A stretch of DNA of 64,000 nucleotides from Tindallia magadiensis (GCF_900113635.1 NZ_FOQA01000006.1:62001-126000), one strand, 5' to 3'; shown: positions 18,051 to 26,230, counted from the first letter of the stretch. A program made the numbers and translations. Notes: generated by a model not told the origin, from the letters alone.

Positions 18051-18076
18051 AAAACCTCCTTTTTACGAGAGGTTTT
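18051..18076 (-). terminator. Hairpin overlapping the DUF1850 stop codon, upstream of addB
   Basis: AAAACCTC and GAGGTTTT form an 8-bp stem on the minus strand; the stem contains both the end of the DUF1850 gene and an AAGGAGG-like sequence. It may be a weak terminator allowing read-through into addB, or it may mask that site. Confidence 0.45.
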
Positions 18077-18587
18077 CGGTTTGCCATTCTCTAATCCAGA
18101 ATAGCCATATAGGAGCACGTTTGATTTTCAATTCTACAAGCGTTCTTTCTTTAGAAAAAAAATGGAACGGAATTTCTTTTTCTTTAATGATTAGCTTAAA
18201 ATTAATTTCTGATGTTTCTGGTTCCGTGCGATACAGTAATGATTCAAAAATCATGTTGATCCCAGTAATCTTAAAAACACCTTCTTCCACTTCATAAAAC
18301 CCTTCTGTTTGGGTAGGCAAACCAGCCCCATAGGATTCATAGATTTGTCCTGTTAGTAGCAATCTTTGATCCGGCATTACCTGGTAAAGCTCTATCACCG
18401 GAGTTTTTTCAACAGAGTGATGATACATGATCTGTATATTCTCATTCAGCCTTATTGGATGTCTATAGAGAACACTTCCCTCCCTATAATCAGAAGCTTG
18501 CATGTAAAAAACGGGCCACTGTAGCATTAGGTTAAGGATCAGTAGATACAATAAAAGCTTATCATGTTCTCTTATGAAATCTTTCAT
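18063..18587 (-). CDS. DUF1850 domain protein
   Basis: This 174-residue protein has one N-terminal membrane helix (LLLYLLILNLMLQWPVFYM) and an extracytoplasmic beta-rich domain with the DUF1850 pattern YHHSVEKTPVIELYQV and YESYGAGLPTQTEGFY. DUF1850 genes are habitually found with TAXI-type TRAP transporters, and here it follows a TAXI receptor by 55 bases on the same strand. AGGAG precedes the ATG. Its biochemical role is unknown. Confidence 0.85.
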   Translation of the reverse strand: MKDFIREHDKLLLYLLILNLMLQWPVFYMQASDYREGSVLYRHPIRLNENIQIMYHHSVEKTPVIELYQVMPDQRLLLTGQIYESYGAGLPTQTEGFYEVEEGVFKITGINMIFESLLYRTEPETSEINFKLIIKEKEIPFHFFSKERTLVELKIKRAPIWLFWIREWQTENLS

Positions 18588-18642
18588 ATTTTTTACTATA
18601 TCTCCTTACAAACACCCTACTCTTTGTTTATGTAACCTATGT

Positions 18643-19692
18643 TTACTTTACGTGTTTTTCGTAAAAACGCGCAGCGCCGGGATGCAAATCTACAGGCATT
18701 CCAATTAGTGCTGCTTCAAGAATAATATCGTTGCCTCGTTCATGTATTTCTGCAATAAACTCCTGATGTTCAAAAATGGCTTGTGTCATATTGTACACCA
18801 ATGTTTCTGGAAGATCTGAAGAAACCACAAGCATCGCCATTACCGCCGTCGTTGTAACATCTGTTTCCTGGCCTTCATAAGTACCCGCCGGAATATCCAC
18901 TTCTACATAAAACGGATACCTGTCAGAAAGCATTCGAATAATTTCCGGTCGAATGGGCACAATGCTAACATCCATATATTCTATCATTTCGCTAATGGCA
19001 GATGTTGGAATGCCAGCGGTAACAAAAGCAGCATCTATTTTTCCATTACGCATTTGCATCACCGCTTGAGCGAAAGAGATCGAATGCACTTCCGCTAAGT
19101 CCTCTTTCTCAATGCCATGCATTTGTAAAATATGAGTCGCATTGGCCTCTGTACCTGATCTTTCAGCACCTATTGCTACCCTTTTCCCCCGCAGGTCTTC
19201 CACCTCATATATTTCTGATTCTACCAGCGATACAATTTGGATAATTTCAGGATATAAAACAGCTAACCCCCGTACGTTATCCGCTAGGTCCATTTCATCG
19301 GAATACATTTCAGTACCTGTATAAGCATAATAGGTAATATCATTTTGAGTAAAAGCCATTTTGGCTTCACCTGTACGAATGAGATCAATGTTTGCTATAG
19401 CTGCTCCTGTCGATTCCGCCGTTGCCCTCAAGCCAGGAACATAGGTGTTAAAGATAGTTGCCATCGCTCCACCTAAAGGAAAATATACGCCACCAGTTCC
19501 TCCTGTAGCAATGGTGATCTCTATGTCTTCATAGTCTTGATGCATTTCTTGAGCAGCCACCTCAATCACATCATCCCCTTCATCTTCCGCTTCCTCCAAG
19601 ATAGAACATCCACTCATCAAAAGCACAAACATTACCAATAACAATGCCATTTTCCTTAAATGTTTTTTCATGTTTTTATTCGAAAAAATCAC
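18643..19692 (-). CDS. TAXI-family TRAP transporter solute receptor (lipoprotein)
   Basis: This 349-residue substrate receptor has a signal peptide with lipobox LLMSGC (Cys about 29), an acidic linker, and the TAXI-family fold starting ITIATGGTGGVYFPLGGAMA, with ATAESTGAAIANIDLIRTGE and RGKRVAIGAERSGTEANA further on. It would deliver a solute (substrate unknown; glutamate-like compounds are known for some members) to a 4TM/12TM permease. No permease gene is beside it. The GTG at 19692 has GGGAGGTGG upstream; the ATG seven codons later has none. Confidence 0.9.
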   Translation of the reverse strand: MIFSNKNMKKHLRKMALLLVMFVLLMSGCSILEEAEDEGDDVIEVAAQEMHQDYEDIEITIATGGTGGVYFPLGGAMATIFNTYVPGLRATAESTGAAIANIDLIRTGEAKMAFTQNDITYYAYTGTEMYSDEMDLADNVRGLAVLYPEIIQIVSLVESEIYEVEDLRGKRVAIGAERSGTEANATHILQMHGIEKEDLAEVHSISFAQAVMQMRNGKIDAAFVTAGIPTSAISEMIEYMDVSIVPIRPEIIRMLSDRYPFYVEVDIPAGTYEGQETDVTTTAVMAMLVVSSDLPETLVYNMTQAIFEHQEFIAEIHERGNDIILEAALIGMPVDLHPGAARFYEKHVK

Positions 19693-19767
19693 TCAAGATC
19701 CACCTCCCTAAACATCCTGATCAGCAACGTCATCTAAGATTATATCATACTTAAGATCTTGCGATAT

Positions 19768-20421
19768 CTAAATATTCCTTTTTAATTGAAAAACGGACAA
19801 CTTCAATGCAACGTCTTCTGCAATATCAGAAATAGAAGCTATTCTTTCCACAAAATAGCGAAGATGCATTTTGTGACTAAGACGATTAATTTCCTGACTG
19901 CTGAAAACTTGCCTCGCAATCTCTTCTTCAAGTTTATCAGCTTCTCCCTCATAAAAATAAACTTTAGCCACATGATCTTCTACCATCCCAGTATTTTGAA
20001 AAAAACTGCGAACACCTTTCATTAACTCATCAGCTGCTTCGCAAGAAGCTTTGTTTAAACTAATAAAAGACTCTCTGGCAAAATCAGGTATTATCGGTTT
20101 TTCAATGGATAAACTCAAGTGAACTGCCTTTGCTCTGTCAACAATCTCATCCAGTGCATCTGTAAGTTCTAAAATATCTCCACTTGCCTCCGGAATCAAA
20201 TTATATGCATATAATTTATATTTAATTCTTTTTAGCTTATCGTCGGCTTCTTTTTCAGCAACAGTCATTTCTTTAACTCGTTTTTCAAAAGCTTCTTCTT
20301 TCCCTTCCACATATTCATTAATTCCTTCTTTGAAAACAAGGCTTCCCCGGGTAATCGCTTTGAGATAGGCATCAATCTCATCTTCTAACTCTCTGCTGTG
20401 ATTTCTAAAAAACGCTTTCAT
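19768..20421 (-). CDS. DUF47/PhoU-like protein
   Basis: This 217-residue all-helical protein matches the DUF47 (TIGR00153, PhoU-like) family: it opens MKAFFRNHSRELEDEIDAYL and ends with RYFVERIASISDIAEDVALKL, the family's metal-binding-type Asp/Glu helix. Members usually sit beside Pit phosphate transporters, but none is here. AAGGAGG precedes the ATG, which overlaps the yhaM stop as ATGA. Its coupling to a ribonuclease gene is unusual. Confidence 0.88.
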   Translation of the reverse strand: MKAFFRNHSRELEDEIDAYLKAITRGSLVFKEGINEYVEGKEEAFEKRVKEMTVAEKEADDKLKRIKYKLYAYNLIPEASGDILELTDALDEIVDRAKAVHLSLSIEKPIIPDFARESFISLNKASCEAADELMKGVRSFFQNTGMVEDHVAKVYFYEGEADKLEEEIARQVFSSQEINRLSHKMHLRYFVERIASISDIAEDVALKLSVFQLKRNI

Positions 20422-21386
20422 GAAATACCTCCTTTGTAATAATCTGTTCCCATATTCCACAATCTATCTGTAAATGTTTCTCTAGATTCTTCCTGTTCCT
20501 GCATAAACGATAAAATACTTTCTACATCGCCGGATAGTTTATCAGCCTGGTGAAGAATCTGTGCTTCAACAGACTTAGGCAATACTGGCGATCCCCATTC
20601 CAGAGCTCCGTGGTGGCCTAAGATGCCGTTCAATATAATGAGAGCATCTTCTCTATCAAATCCTTCCAATAACTCTATTTTGTTCATTACATGGTGTGAA
20701 CCGATAAAAATATGCCCTAGCATTTTCCCTTCGTCACTGATCTTGTTGGACGGTAAAGGCTCATATTCAATGATTTTTGCCCAATCATGCAAAAAAGCCA
20801 TGGCAATCAAACGGTCAACTTGTCTTTGATTCAGCCTTTTGGTTGTTGCCACCACAACACAATATTTTAATACTTCAAGGGTGTGTTGCAGGATTCCATG
20901 TCTAAAATTGTGATGCACCGATTTCGCTGCTGGATATGTACAAAATTTTTCATAATAAGGTTCCTGAAAAACCATTTCATTAATCAATGATTTTATCGGA
21001 TCGGTTTGAATACGGTCACGAAACTCTTCTAACCATTGTCGCATCTGATCAAAATTCCATTTACTAGAAGGAACTAGCTTTTTCATATCAATACTATCTT
21101 TATCGACTTGCCTTATGTTTTTTGCTGTTAGCTGTAGTTTTCCTTGATATTCTCCTACCAATGCATTTACCTCAATAACAGGAAAATCATCTTTTGGCCT
21201 TTGCAACCAATCCTCTTCAGCCACATCCCATAGTTTAAGCAATTGCTTAGAGCCTGCATCCTGCACCGTTAAATCAGCATATTTACCCCCAGTCTTTGTT
21301 GATTTAATCTTAACATCTATTAATAATGCAATAAAGGTTACTTCTTGATTTAAATCATCTTTCGTAATTGACTTTAACTCTCTCAT
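20418..21386 (-). CDS. yhaM: 3'-5' exoribonuclease YhaM family
   Basis: This 322-residue protein has an N-terminal OB-fold (about residues 10-95, FIALLIDVKIKSTKTGGKY) and an HD hydrolase domain with VHHNFRHGILQHTLEV, FLHDWAKIIEYEP and GHHGALEWGSP. YhaM trims RNA 3' ends. The ATG at 21386 is eight bases after AAGGAG; a GTG three codons upstream is less well placed. Length agrees with B. subtilis YhaM. The HD pair is followed by Trp-Ala rather than the commoner Leu/Ile-Gly. Confidence 0.92.
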   Translation of the reverse strand: MRELKSITKDDLNQEVTFIALLIDVKIKSTKTGGKYADLTVQDAGSKQLLKLWDVAEEDWLQRPKDDFPVIEVNALVGEYQGKLQLTAKNIRQVDKDSIDMKKLVPSSKWNFDQMRQWLEEFRDRIQTDPIKSLINEMVFQEPYYEKFCTYPAAKSVHHNFRHGILQHTLEVLKYCVVVATTKRLNQRQVDRLIAMAFLHDWAKIIEYEPLPSNKISDEGKMLGHIFIGSHHVMNKIELLEGFDREDALIILNGILGHHGALEWGSPVLPKSVEAQILHQADKLSGDVESILSFMQEQEESRETFTDRLWNMGTDYYKGGIS

Positions 21387-21527
21387 CCATCTCACTCCTT
21401 ATCAAAATGACTATTTTTTCTTTGTCACGACTGTTTATTGATTGTTTTATTGGGTATACTTGTGGTTGCGGGTACATTCTAATTAGATTGTACACTATAT
21501 TTTCTACTTATTGAAAGGGGTAATTAT

Positions 21528-22085
21528 ATGAATCCAATGACATCAAGCAATCTTAAATCTGCTTTCGGAGGAGAAAGCATGGCGCATATGCGTTATTTAA
21601 TGTGGGCTGAAGCAGCAAAAAAAGAAAAGTTTCCTAATGTAGCAAACCTTTTTAAGGCCGTAGCTTACGCTGAGCAAGTTCATGCTGGAAATCACTTCCG
21701 AGAGCTAAAAAAAGAAGTGGGTGAAGACTCCGTAACTGCCGGAGCTGGTTTCGGTATGACAAATACGTCCGAAAATCTTCAGGGAGCTATCGACGGTGAA
21801 AACTATGAAGTTGAACAAATGTATCCAGCTTTTATTACCGTCGCCAACCTTCAAGAAGAAAAAGGCAGCATCCGGTCCTTCCAATTTGCTCTTGAAGCCG
21901 AAAAAACCCATGCGGATCTATTCACGCTGGCTAAACAAGCTGTTGATAGCGGCAGTGATTATGCAGAAAACAAGATTCATGTCTGTGATATTTGTGGTTA
22001 TACGCTTAGCGGAGACTCCGTTGAAGATGACTGTCCTATCTGCAAAGCGAAACCAGAAATGTTTACCAGTTTTGTAACAGAATAG
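21528..22085 (+). CDS. rbr: Rubrerythrin
   Basis: This 185-residue non-haem iron peroxidase protects anaerobes from hydrogen peroxide. It has an N-terminal ferritin-like diiron domain (ESMAHMRYLMWAE, AEQVHAGNHFRELKKE, ANLQEEKGSI, EAEKTHADLF) and a C-terminal rubredoxin-type site, CDICGYTLSG and CPICKAKP. GAAAGGGG precedes the ATG. It is a single-gene transcript on the plus strand, convergent with psd, with a strong terminator between. Confidence 0.96.
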   Translation: MNPMTSSNLKSAFGGESMAHMRYLMWAEAAKKEKFPNVANLFKAVAYAEQVHAGNHFRELKKEVGEDSVTAGAGFGMTNTSENLQGAIDGENYEVEQMYPAFITVANLQEEKGSIRSFQFALEAEKTHADLFTLAKQAVDSGSDYAENKIHVCDICGYTLSGDSVEDDCPICKAKPEMFTSFVTE

Positions 22086-22099
22086 TCGCCTACCCAACA

Positions 22100-22138
22100 C
22101 AAAAGAACCCAGGCTTTTTTATCGCCTGGGTTCTTTTG
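22100..22138. terminator. Bidirectional terminator between rubrerythrin and psd
   Basis: A 15-bp perfect stem (CAAAAGAACCCAGGC and its complement) with a 9-base loop has A/T runs on both sides and so serves both convergent genes. Confidence 0.9.
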
Positions 22139-22151
22139 ATTGACACACATC

Positions 22152-23045
22152 CTATTTTTTCAAAGTAGCTATGGCTTCTCCCATTTTTATGAATGTTTCA
22201 TATCCACTTTGTGTGTTTTCAATTAAATCTTCATGCCATTCAATGGTATTCGCTCCAGTAAGCAAGATAATGGTTGAGCCTCCAAATTGAAAATATCCTT
22301 TTTCACTTCCTTTATTGACAGGCATGCGTTGATAATAGGTTTGTACGATGCTTCCCACCATCGTAGCTCCCACTTCAATCATTGCCAGTTTTTCCTTACC
22401 AGCAATATGTATTTCTGTTATCATTCGTTTGTTCCGACAATAAACCTCATCTACTTTTTTTAGCGCATAAGGATTTACCGAATAATAGTATCCTTTTATC
22501 GATCTCGATTCACCCGGCACACCATTTACCGGAAAATGGAATCGATGATAATCACAGGGTGCTAATCGAATCACAGCTGCCGCTCCACCTAAATAATATT
22601 GAGATAAATTGCTATTCCCCAAAAGAGATTTAATAGAATTATTCTTGCCTTTCACTTGAATCAGTTGGTCAGCTTTCAAGGAAGGGTAAACCAAAATCCG
22701 CCCATCAGAAGGCGAAACCAAACTTAGTGGGTCTGGATCTATAATACGACTGCTAGGTTTCAATTGGCGGACAAAAAAATCGTTGAAATCTGAATACTCT
22801 TCCGGTTTCTCTAAGATTGCTTCTGTCATATCAATTTTCATCATTTCTACAAACGGTGCAATCTTCTTCCTTGTAAACCTTCTTTTTTGAACAAAACCAT
22901 AAAGACTAGACATCGCTTTTGACTTCCCGATCATTTCTACAGTCAGTCTACCAAGTTTTGTCTCATAGGCCCAGCGTAAAGAAGGTTCTCCAGCTACCAT
23001 TTCTTTTTCCTTTCGCCCAGTGCTCCTATCAATATATTCTATCAT
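22152..23045 (-). CDS. psd: Phosphatidylserine decarboxylase proenzyme
   Basis: This 297-residue enzyme makes phosphatidylethanolamine from phosphatidylserine. The self-cleavage site that gives the pyruvoyl group is visible as FQFGGSTIILL (Ser about 260), and earlier motifs DFNDFFVRQLKP, SPSDGRILV and CDYHRFHFPVNG match the family. AAGGAG precedes the ATG. No pssA is adjacent. The size and the GGST site fit the clostridial type. Confidence 0.95.
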   Translation of the reverse strand: MIEYIDRSTGRKEKEMVAGEPSLRWAYETKLGRLTVEMIGKSKAMSSLYGFVQKRRFTRKKIAPFVEMMKIDMTEAILEKPEEYSDFNDFFVRQLKPSSRIIDPDPLSLVSPSDGRILVYPSLKADQLIQVKGKNNSIKSLLGNSNLSQYYLGGAAAVIRLAPCDYHRFHFPVNGVPGESRSIKGYYYSVNPYALKKVDEVYCRNKRMITEIHIAGKEKLAMIEVGATMVGSIVQTYYQRMPVNKGSEKGYFQFGGSTIILLTGANTIEWHEDLIENTQSGYETFIKMGEAIATLKK

Positions 23046-23145
23046 TCAATGCCGCTCCTTCAGAACAAACTCCGCCTAAAGCTAAGAATCTTGTTTATTA
23101 ACGAGAAATAAATATCCCTAAATACTCATACTTTCTTTTCATCAT

Positions 23146-23175
23146 AAAAAAACCCTTCCATACGGAAGAGTTTTT
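23146..23175 (-). terminator. Terminator after the ferritin-like gene
   Basis: On the minus strand ACTCTTCC pairs with GGAAGGGT (one G-T pair), followed by a run of T. It ends the transcript of the 23217-23711 gene. Confidence 0.8.
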
Positions 23176-23216
23176 ATCATCTCATATTGTCCAATATATA
23201 TCAATCCTAAATTTAC

Positions 23217-23711
23217 TTAATACCTTAAATATTTTACTAAATCAATCTCCGCTCTACTAAGTACTGCTTTTAAGTGTCTTCTTTCCTCATTCAAAATTTT
23301 CTTCATTTCTTTCGGCGCTAATTCAGGGAACAACCTAGTTAGTTCATAAATATACATAATGCCGTCTCGTTCTACTTTTTCAGCAATCTCAAGAGCTTCG
23401 TCTTTTGTATACTTTCCTTTAATCTTTTCCATGGCTTTATCGGCATCCGCAAACATGTCGTTTTCCATCAAAGAATCCAAATACTCCAGTTCTTCTTCCG
23501 ACACCTGAGCTGTTCCTTCGTCCGGTAGCTTTTTAAGCAATTCCGAATAAATTTTCTCATGTTTCAACTCATCTTCTGAAAGTATTTCAAATAGTTTTTT
23601 CCCTTTCCCTTCTTCCATCTGATGTGCCAAATTTGTATAAAGTTCCGCTACTCTTGCTTCATTTCTGACTAACACTTGTAACAGTTTACTTGCATTAAAA
23701 TCGATTGCCAT
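23217..23711 (-). CDS. Ferritin-like/rubrerythrin-domain protein without rubredoxin site
   Basis: This 164-residue helical protein has four-helix-bundle iron ligands: RNEARVAELYTNLAHQ, LSEDELKHEKIY, EKVERDGIMYIYEL and LNEERRHLKAVL, that is, Glu and ExxH-type pairs. It has no CxxC rubredoxin domain, so it is a rubrerythrin-superfamily protein probably involved in peroxide or iron handling. The ATG at 23711 is nine bases after AAGGTG; an ATG three codons earlier abuts that site. Confidence 0.85.
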   Translation of the reverse strand: MAIDFNASKLLQVLVRNEARVAELYTNLAHQMEEGKGKKLFEILSEDELKHEKIYSELLKKLPDEGTAQVSEEELEYLDSLMENDMFADADKAMEKIKGKYTKDEALEIAEKVERDGIMYIYELTRLFPELAPKEMKKILNEERRHLKAVLSRAEIDLVKYLRY

Positions 23712-23782
23712 GTAAAACATCACCTTTCTTTATCGTTTATCCCCCTAGATACCCTCTTGTTTCATAAGGTAAACATCTATTC

Positions 23783-24400
23783 CTACTCAGTTGTTAAATG
23801 GCTGATATCTGCTTTTCGAAGAATTTCAACCCCATTTTCAAGATACGCTAGTTCCGTGACACTCGTTTGCCTTACCTTAGCAACATCCCACAAATCCTCA
23901 AGAGGTCTTTTTTCATAGTATAACAACAATAGTCGTAACGTTATTGCATGAGTCACCACCAAAACACAGCTGTTTTGATGCTCCTTAACAATATCTCTAA
24001 GTGCCTGAACACTTCTTTCCTGAACTTTTTCTAGAGGTTCATTGCCTCTTTCTGGCTTAAAGCAATGAGGCTTATGCAGAAAATGATGATATCCAACAGG
24101 ATCTTCTCTCTGTATCTCTTCATGGGTTTTTCCTTCCCAACTACCTAGGTTTATTTCACCGAGTCCTTCATTTAAGTTAACTTTCAAATGATGAGGTTTT
24201 GCAATTTGATTAGCGGTTAAAAAAGCACGTTGCCTGGTACTAGAGTAAACAGCTTTCAAGGGTTTATCTTCCATTTTTTTTGCTAGTTTTGAAATTTCCG
24301 CGATCCCCTCTTCCGTAAGAGGCGAGTCTCTACTTCCCTGAAATCTTTTTTCCATATTCCATTGAGTTTTTCCATGCCTAACCAAATATATCCTTGTCAT
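23783..24400 (-). CDS. Histidine phosphatase family protein
   Basis: This 205-residue phosphoglycerate-mutase-like protein has the catalytic loop YLVRHGKTQWN (RHG at 8-10), the second Arg region VYSSTRQRAFLTA, and the second His in VLVVTHAITLRLLL. The N-terminal ERFQGSRDSPLTEEG resembles broad-specificity or alpha-ribazole phosphatases, but no cobalamin genes are near, so the substrate is open. AAGGAG precedes the ATG; a rarD gene ends 21 bases upstream. Confidence 0.9.
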   Translation of the reverse strand: MTRIYLVRHGKTQWNMEKRFQGSRDSPLTEEGIAEISKLAKKMEDKPLKAVYSSTRQRAFLTANQIAKPHHLKVNLNEGLGEINLGSWEGKTHEEIQREDPVGYHHFLHKPHCFKPERGNEPLEKVQERSVQALRDIVKEHQNSCVLVVTHAITLRLLLLYYEKRPLEDLWDVAKVRQTSVTELAYLENGVEILRKADISHLTTE

Positions 24401-24421
24401 TTTTCTACTCCTTTTAGATGA

Positions 24422-25345
24422 TTATTCTTTAGAATGGTTATTTTTCAAAATTTTTCTTTGTTGCCTTATTCGTTTTGTCCTCGTATACGTAAACAACAGT
24501 ATCCCCGTCCAAATAAACGAAAAACTGATCAGATGATAACCGGTAAATGGTTCTTTGAAAAGAAAAACCCCAAGCAAAAGGCTAATGGTAGGAGATAAAT
24601 ACTGGATAAATCCTAGTACTGAAAAAGGAATTGTTTTAGCCGCAATGGCAAACCAGAGCAGAGGCGTTGCAGTCACAAAACCTGCACCCATTAGCAATAA
24701 CCAAGAAATTAGAGACACTTGACCAGGGTCAAACATATTGCTTCGTGTCGCATATATTAAATAGATCACAGCAACGGGTGTTATCATCAGTGTTTCAATC
24801 CCTAAGGCAGCAATGGAATCTACTTGCACTACTCGCTTACATAGCCCATAAATCGAAAAGGTGGTCGCAAGAATTAAGGATACCCATGGTATAGAACCAT
24901 ATTCAAAGGTTATGATCACAACCCCCGCAAAAGCAAAAAATAAAGCAATTTTTTCAATTCGTTCCATTTTTTCCTTAAAAATAAGGGTGCCCATTAATAC
25001 CACCATCAGTGGGTTGATGTAATAACCTATGCTCGCTTGAATAACAAAACCCGCATTAACAGCCCATATATAAGTAAACCAATTTAAGGATATAATAAGA
25101 GAGGAAGCTGAAACCAACATTATTTTCTTTTTATCAGCAAACAATCGAACCGTTGCTTTTAATTGATCTTTATACCACAGTAAACCTCCAACAAAAAAAC
25201 AAGACCAGACCACCCGATTTGCTAATATAATTCCAGCTGAAAAGTCTTGCAATAGTTTCCAATAAATTGGTAAAAATCCCCATAAAAAGTAGGCTCCCAG
25301 CCCAAAGTATATTCCTTGTAAAGATGTTAAATCACCCTTTTTCAT
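24422..25345 (-). CDS. rarD: EamA-family transporter RarD
   Basis: This 307-residue, ten-helix drug/metabolite transporter is of the RarD subgroup. It begins GIYFGLGAYFLWGFLPIYWKLL and contains ANRVVWSCFFV and NWFTYIWAVNAGFVIQASIGYYINPL, which are typical of RarD. It acts in the cytoplasmic membrane; the substrate is not established. AAGGAG precedes the ATG and a well-formed promoter lies just upstream. Confidence 0.93.
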   Translation of the reverse strand: MKKGDLTSLQGIYFGLGAYFLWGFLPIYWKLLQDFSAGIILANRVVWSCFFVGGLLWYKDQLKATVRLFADKKKIMLVSASSLIISLNWFTYIWAVNAGFVIQASIGYYINPLMVVLMGTLIFKEKMERIEKIALFFAFAGVVIITFEYGSIPWVSLILATTFSIYGLCKRVVQVDSIAALGIETLMITPVAVIYLIYATRSNMFDPGQVSLISWLLLMGAGFVTATPLLWFAIAAKTIPFSVLGFIQYLSPTISLLLGVFLFKEPFTGYHLISFSFIWTGILLFTYTRTKRIRQQRKILKNNHSKE

Positions 25346-25383
25346 CTGTCTTCTACTCCTTCAAAATAGCGTGTATAGCTATT

Positions 25384-25412
25384 ATTATACGCTTGAAGTA
25401 AAGATAATGCAA
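25384..25412 (-). promoter_or_regulatory. Promoter of rarD
   Basis: On the minus strand TTGCAT (25407-25412) and TATAAT (25384-25389) are separated by 17 bases; the start codon follows about 40 bases downstream. Confidence 0.6.
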
Positions 25413-25523
25413 TTGAGCTTATTTCAAGTTAATTTACGTAAACCATCTTCTCTTTACATCGCCAATAACATATTCTTGTATTTTTTGAAATAATAAAACT
25501 TTTTACTTTTTTCAGTTTATTTC

Positions 25524-25552
25524 TTGACCAAGCATTTTTCTCTTGTTATAAT
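25524..25552 (+). promoter_or_regulatory. Promoter of the T-box-controlled transcript
   Basis: TTGACC (25524-25529) and a perfect TATAAT (25547-25552) have 17 bases between them. Transcription would begin near 25559, about 130 bases before the recognisable T-box stem I. Confidence 0.75.
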
Positions 25553-25558
25553 TTGTAG

Positions 25559-25690
25559 TAATTATTTATCCGATGACTAGCACCACTAAGACTCCTTCTT
25601 TCACAAGAGAGATGAATGGTTCTACGTTCCTTGGATAAGGTATCCTAACCTTCTAATGGAGTTAAAGCTCCACTAGACTTTTATATTCAT
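25559..25690 (+). other. Extra leader segment upstream of the T-box, possibly a remnant stem I
   Basis: This 130-base transcribed stretch contains GATGA (25572-25576), then ACAAGAGAG about 35 bases later, then GGTTCTACGTTCC, followed by a small hairpin GGATA-AGG-TATCC. The order resembles a degenerate T-box stem I (GATGA, AGAGAG, distal loop), but there is no second T-box sequence, and pairing is poor. It also has a TGGAG-TTAAAG-CTCCA hairpin near 25657. Confidence 0.3.
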
Positions 25691-25915
25691 AGCGTTGAAG
25701 GAGAAACTCAATAAAGCTTTGGTTCCAGAGAGTCGGTGGTAGCTGCAAACCGTCACCAAACTTATTGTCACTCACTCCCGAGCTGTTTCTGTGAAAATAG
25801 TAATGGAAACCGGTAGTTCCGTTATCACTAGTACGAGTGGTCTGTTCATCAGGCAAAAAAGGTGGTACCGCGGGAAAAAACCCGTCCTTTCATTTCTTAA
25901 AGGACGGGTTTTATA
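25691..25915 (+). promoter_or_regulatory. T-box riboswitch with intrinsic terminator, probably tRNA-Leu-responsive
   Basis: The stem I hallmark CAGAGAGTCGGTGGTAGCTG (from 25726) and the T-box AAGGTGGTACCGCGG (25859-25873) are unmistakable. The terminator pairs AACCCGTCCTTT (25879-25890) with 25899-25910. I fold the specifier loop between GGAG/CTCC (25700-25703, 25775-25778) and CAATAA/TTATTG (25709-25714, 25762-25767). Its 3' strand holds CTC (25771-25773) followed by the expected purine, suggesting leucine. The antiterminator TGGT would pair with a tRNA whose discriminator base is A, which fits Leu and argues against Ser, Asn or Trp. Uncharged tRNA should switch on the downstream small gene. 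Confidence 0.9.
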
Positions 25916-26025
25916 TTTTTATCTTCTCACTATCTCGCTATTTTAGAAAGGGGGTTTGTTTCATTATTTACTAAGGAGTGTTATTTTCTGTTTATTCGCA
26001 TTATTAAAAATTTAGGAGGGTTATC

Positions 26026-26208
26026 ATGAATTATTCAAACGCTAGTTATCAACGTCAATCTCAGTCATTCTCAAAACAATCAGTAAAAGGAAGTCCTACC
26101 GAAGAAAAGAACACAAAAAATTCGCATCATTCTTATCAATCCATCGTGGATTCAAACTTTTCTACTATGAACTATTTTGGAACCGGTTCTCTAAAGAACA
26201 ATTGGTAA
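26026..26208 (+). CDS. 60-residue Ser/Asn-rich small protein under T-box control
   Basis: Not recognised. The protein has 13 Ser and 8 Asn, is hydrophilic, has no signal peptide or membrane helix, begins MNYSNASYQRQSQSF and ends FGTGSLKNNW. It contains a single Leu, encoded by CTA. A strong AGGAGGG five bases before the ATG, a dedicated T-box leader upstream and a terminator directly downstream support a real, regulated gene. It is the only gene of its transcript. It could be a leader-like or signalling peptide, or a stress protein made during amino-acid shortage; none of this is shown. Confidence 0.7.
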   Translation: MNYSNASYQRQSQSFSKQSVKGSPTEEKNTKNSHHSYQSIVDSNFSTMNYFGTGSLKNNW

Positions 26209-26230
26209 AGATGATGGATCTTTCTTAATT

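Noticed and set aside
25662-25856. Minus-strand 64-codon frame inside the T-box region
   Set aside because: The sequence is fully explained by conserved T-box RNA elements on the other strand.
26026-26208. Serine or asparagine T-box matched to the Ser/Asn-rich small protein
   Set aside because: The antiterminator bulge reads TGGT, which pairs with an A discriminator base; bacterial tRNA-Ser and tRNA-Asn carry G, and the loop geometry favours CUC.
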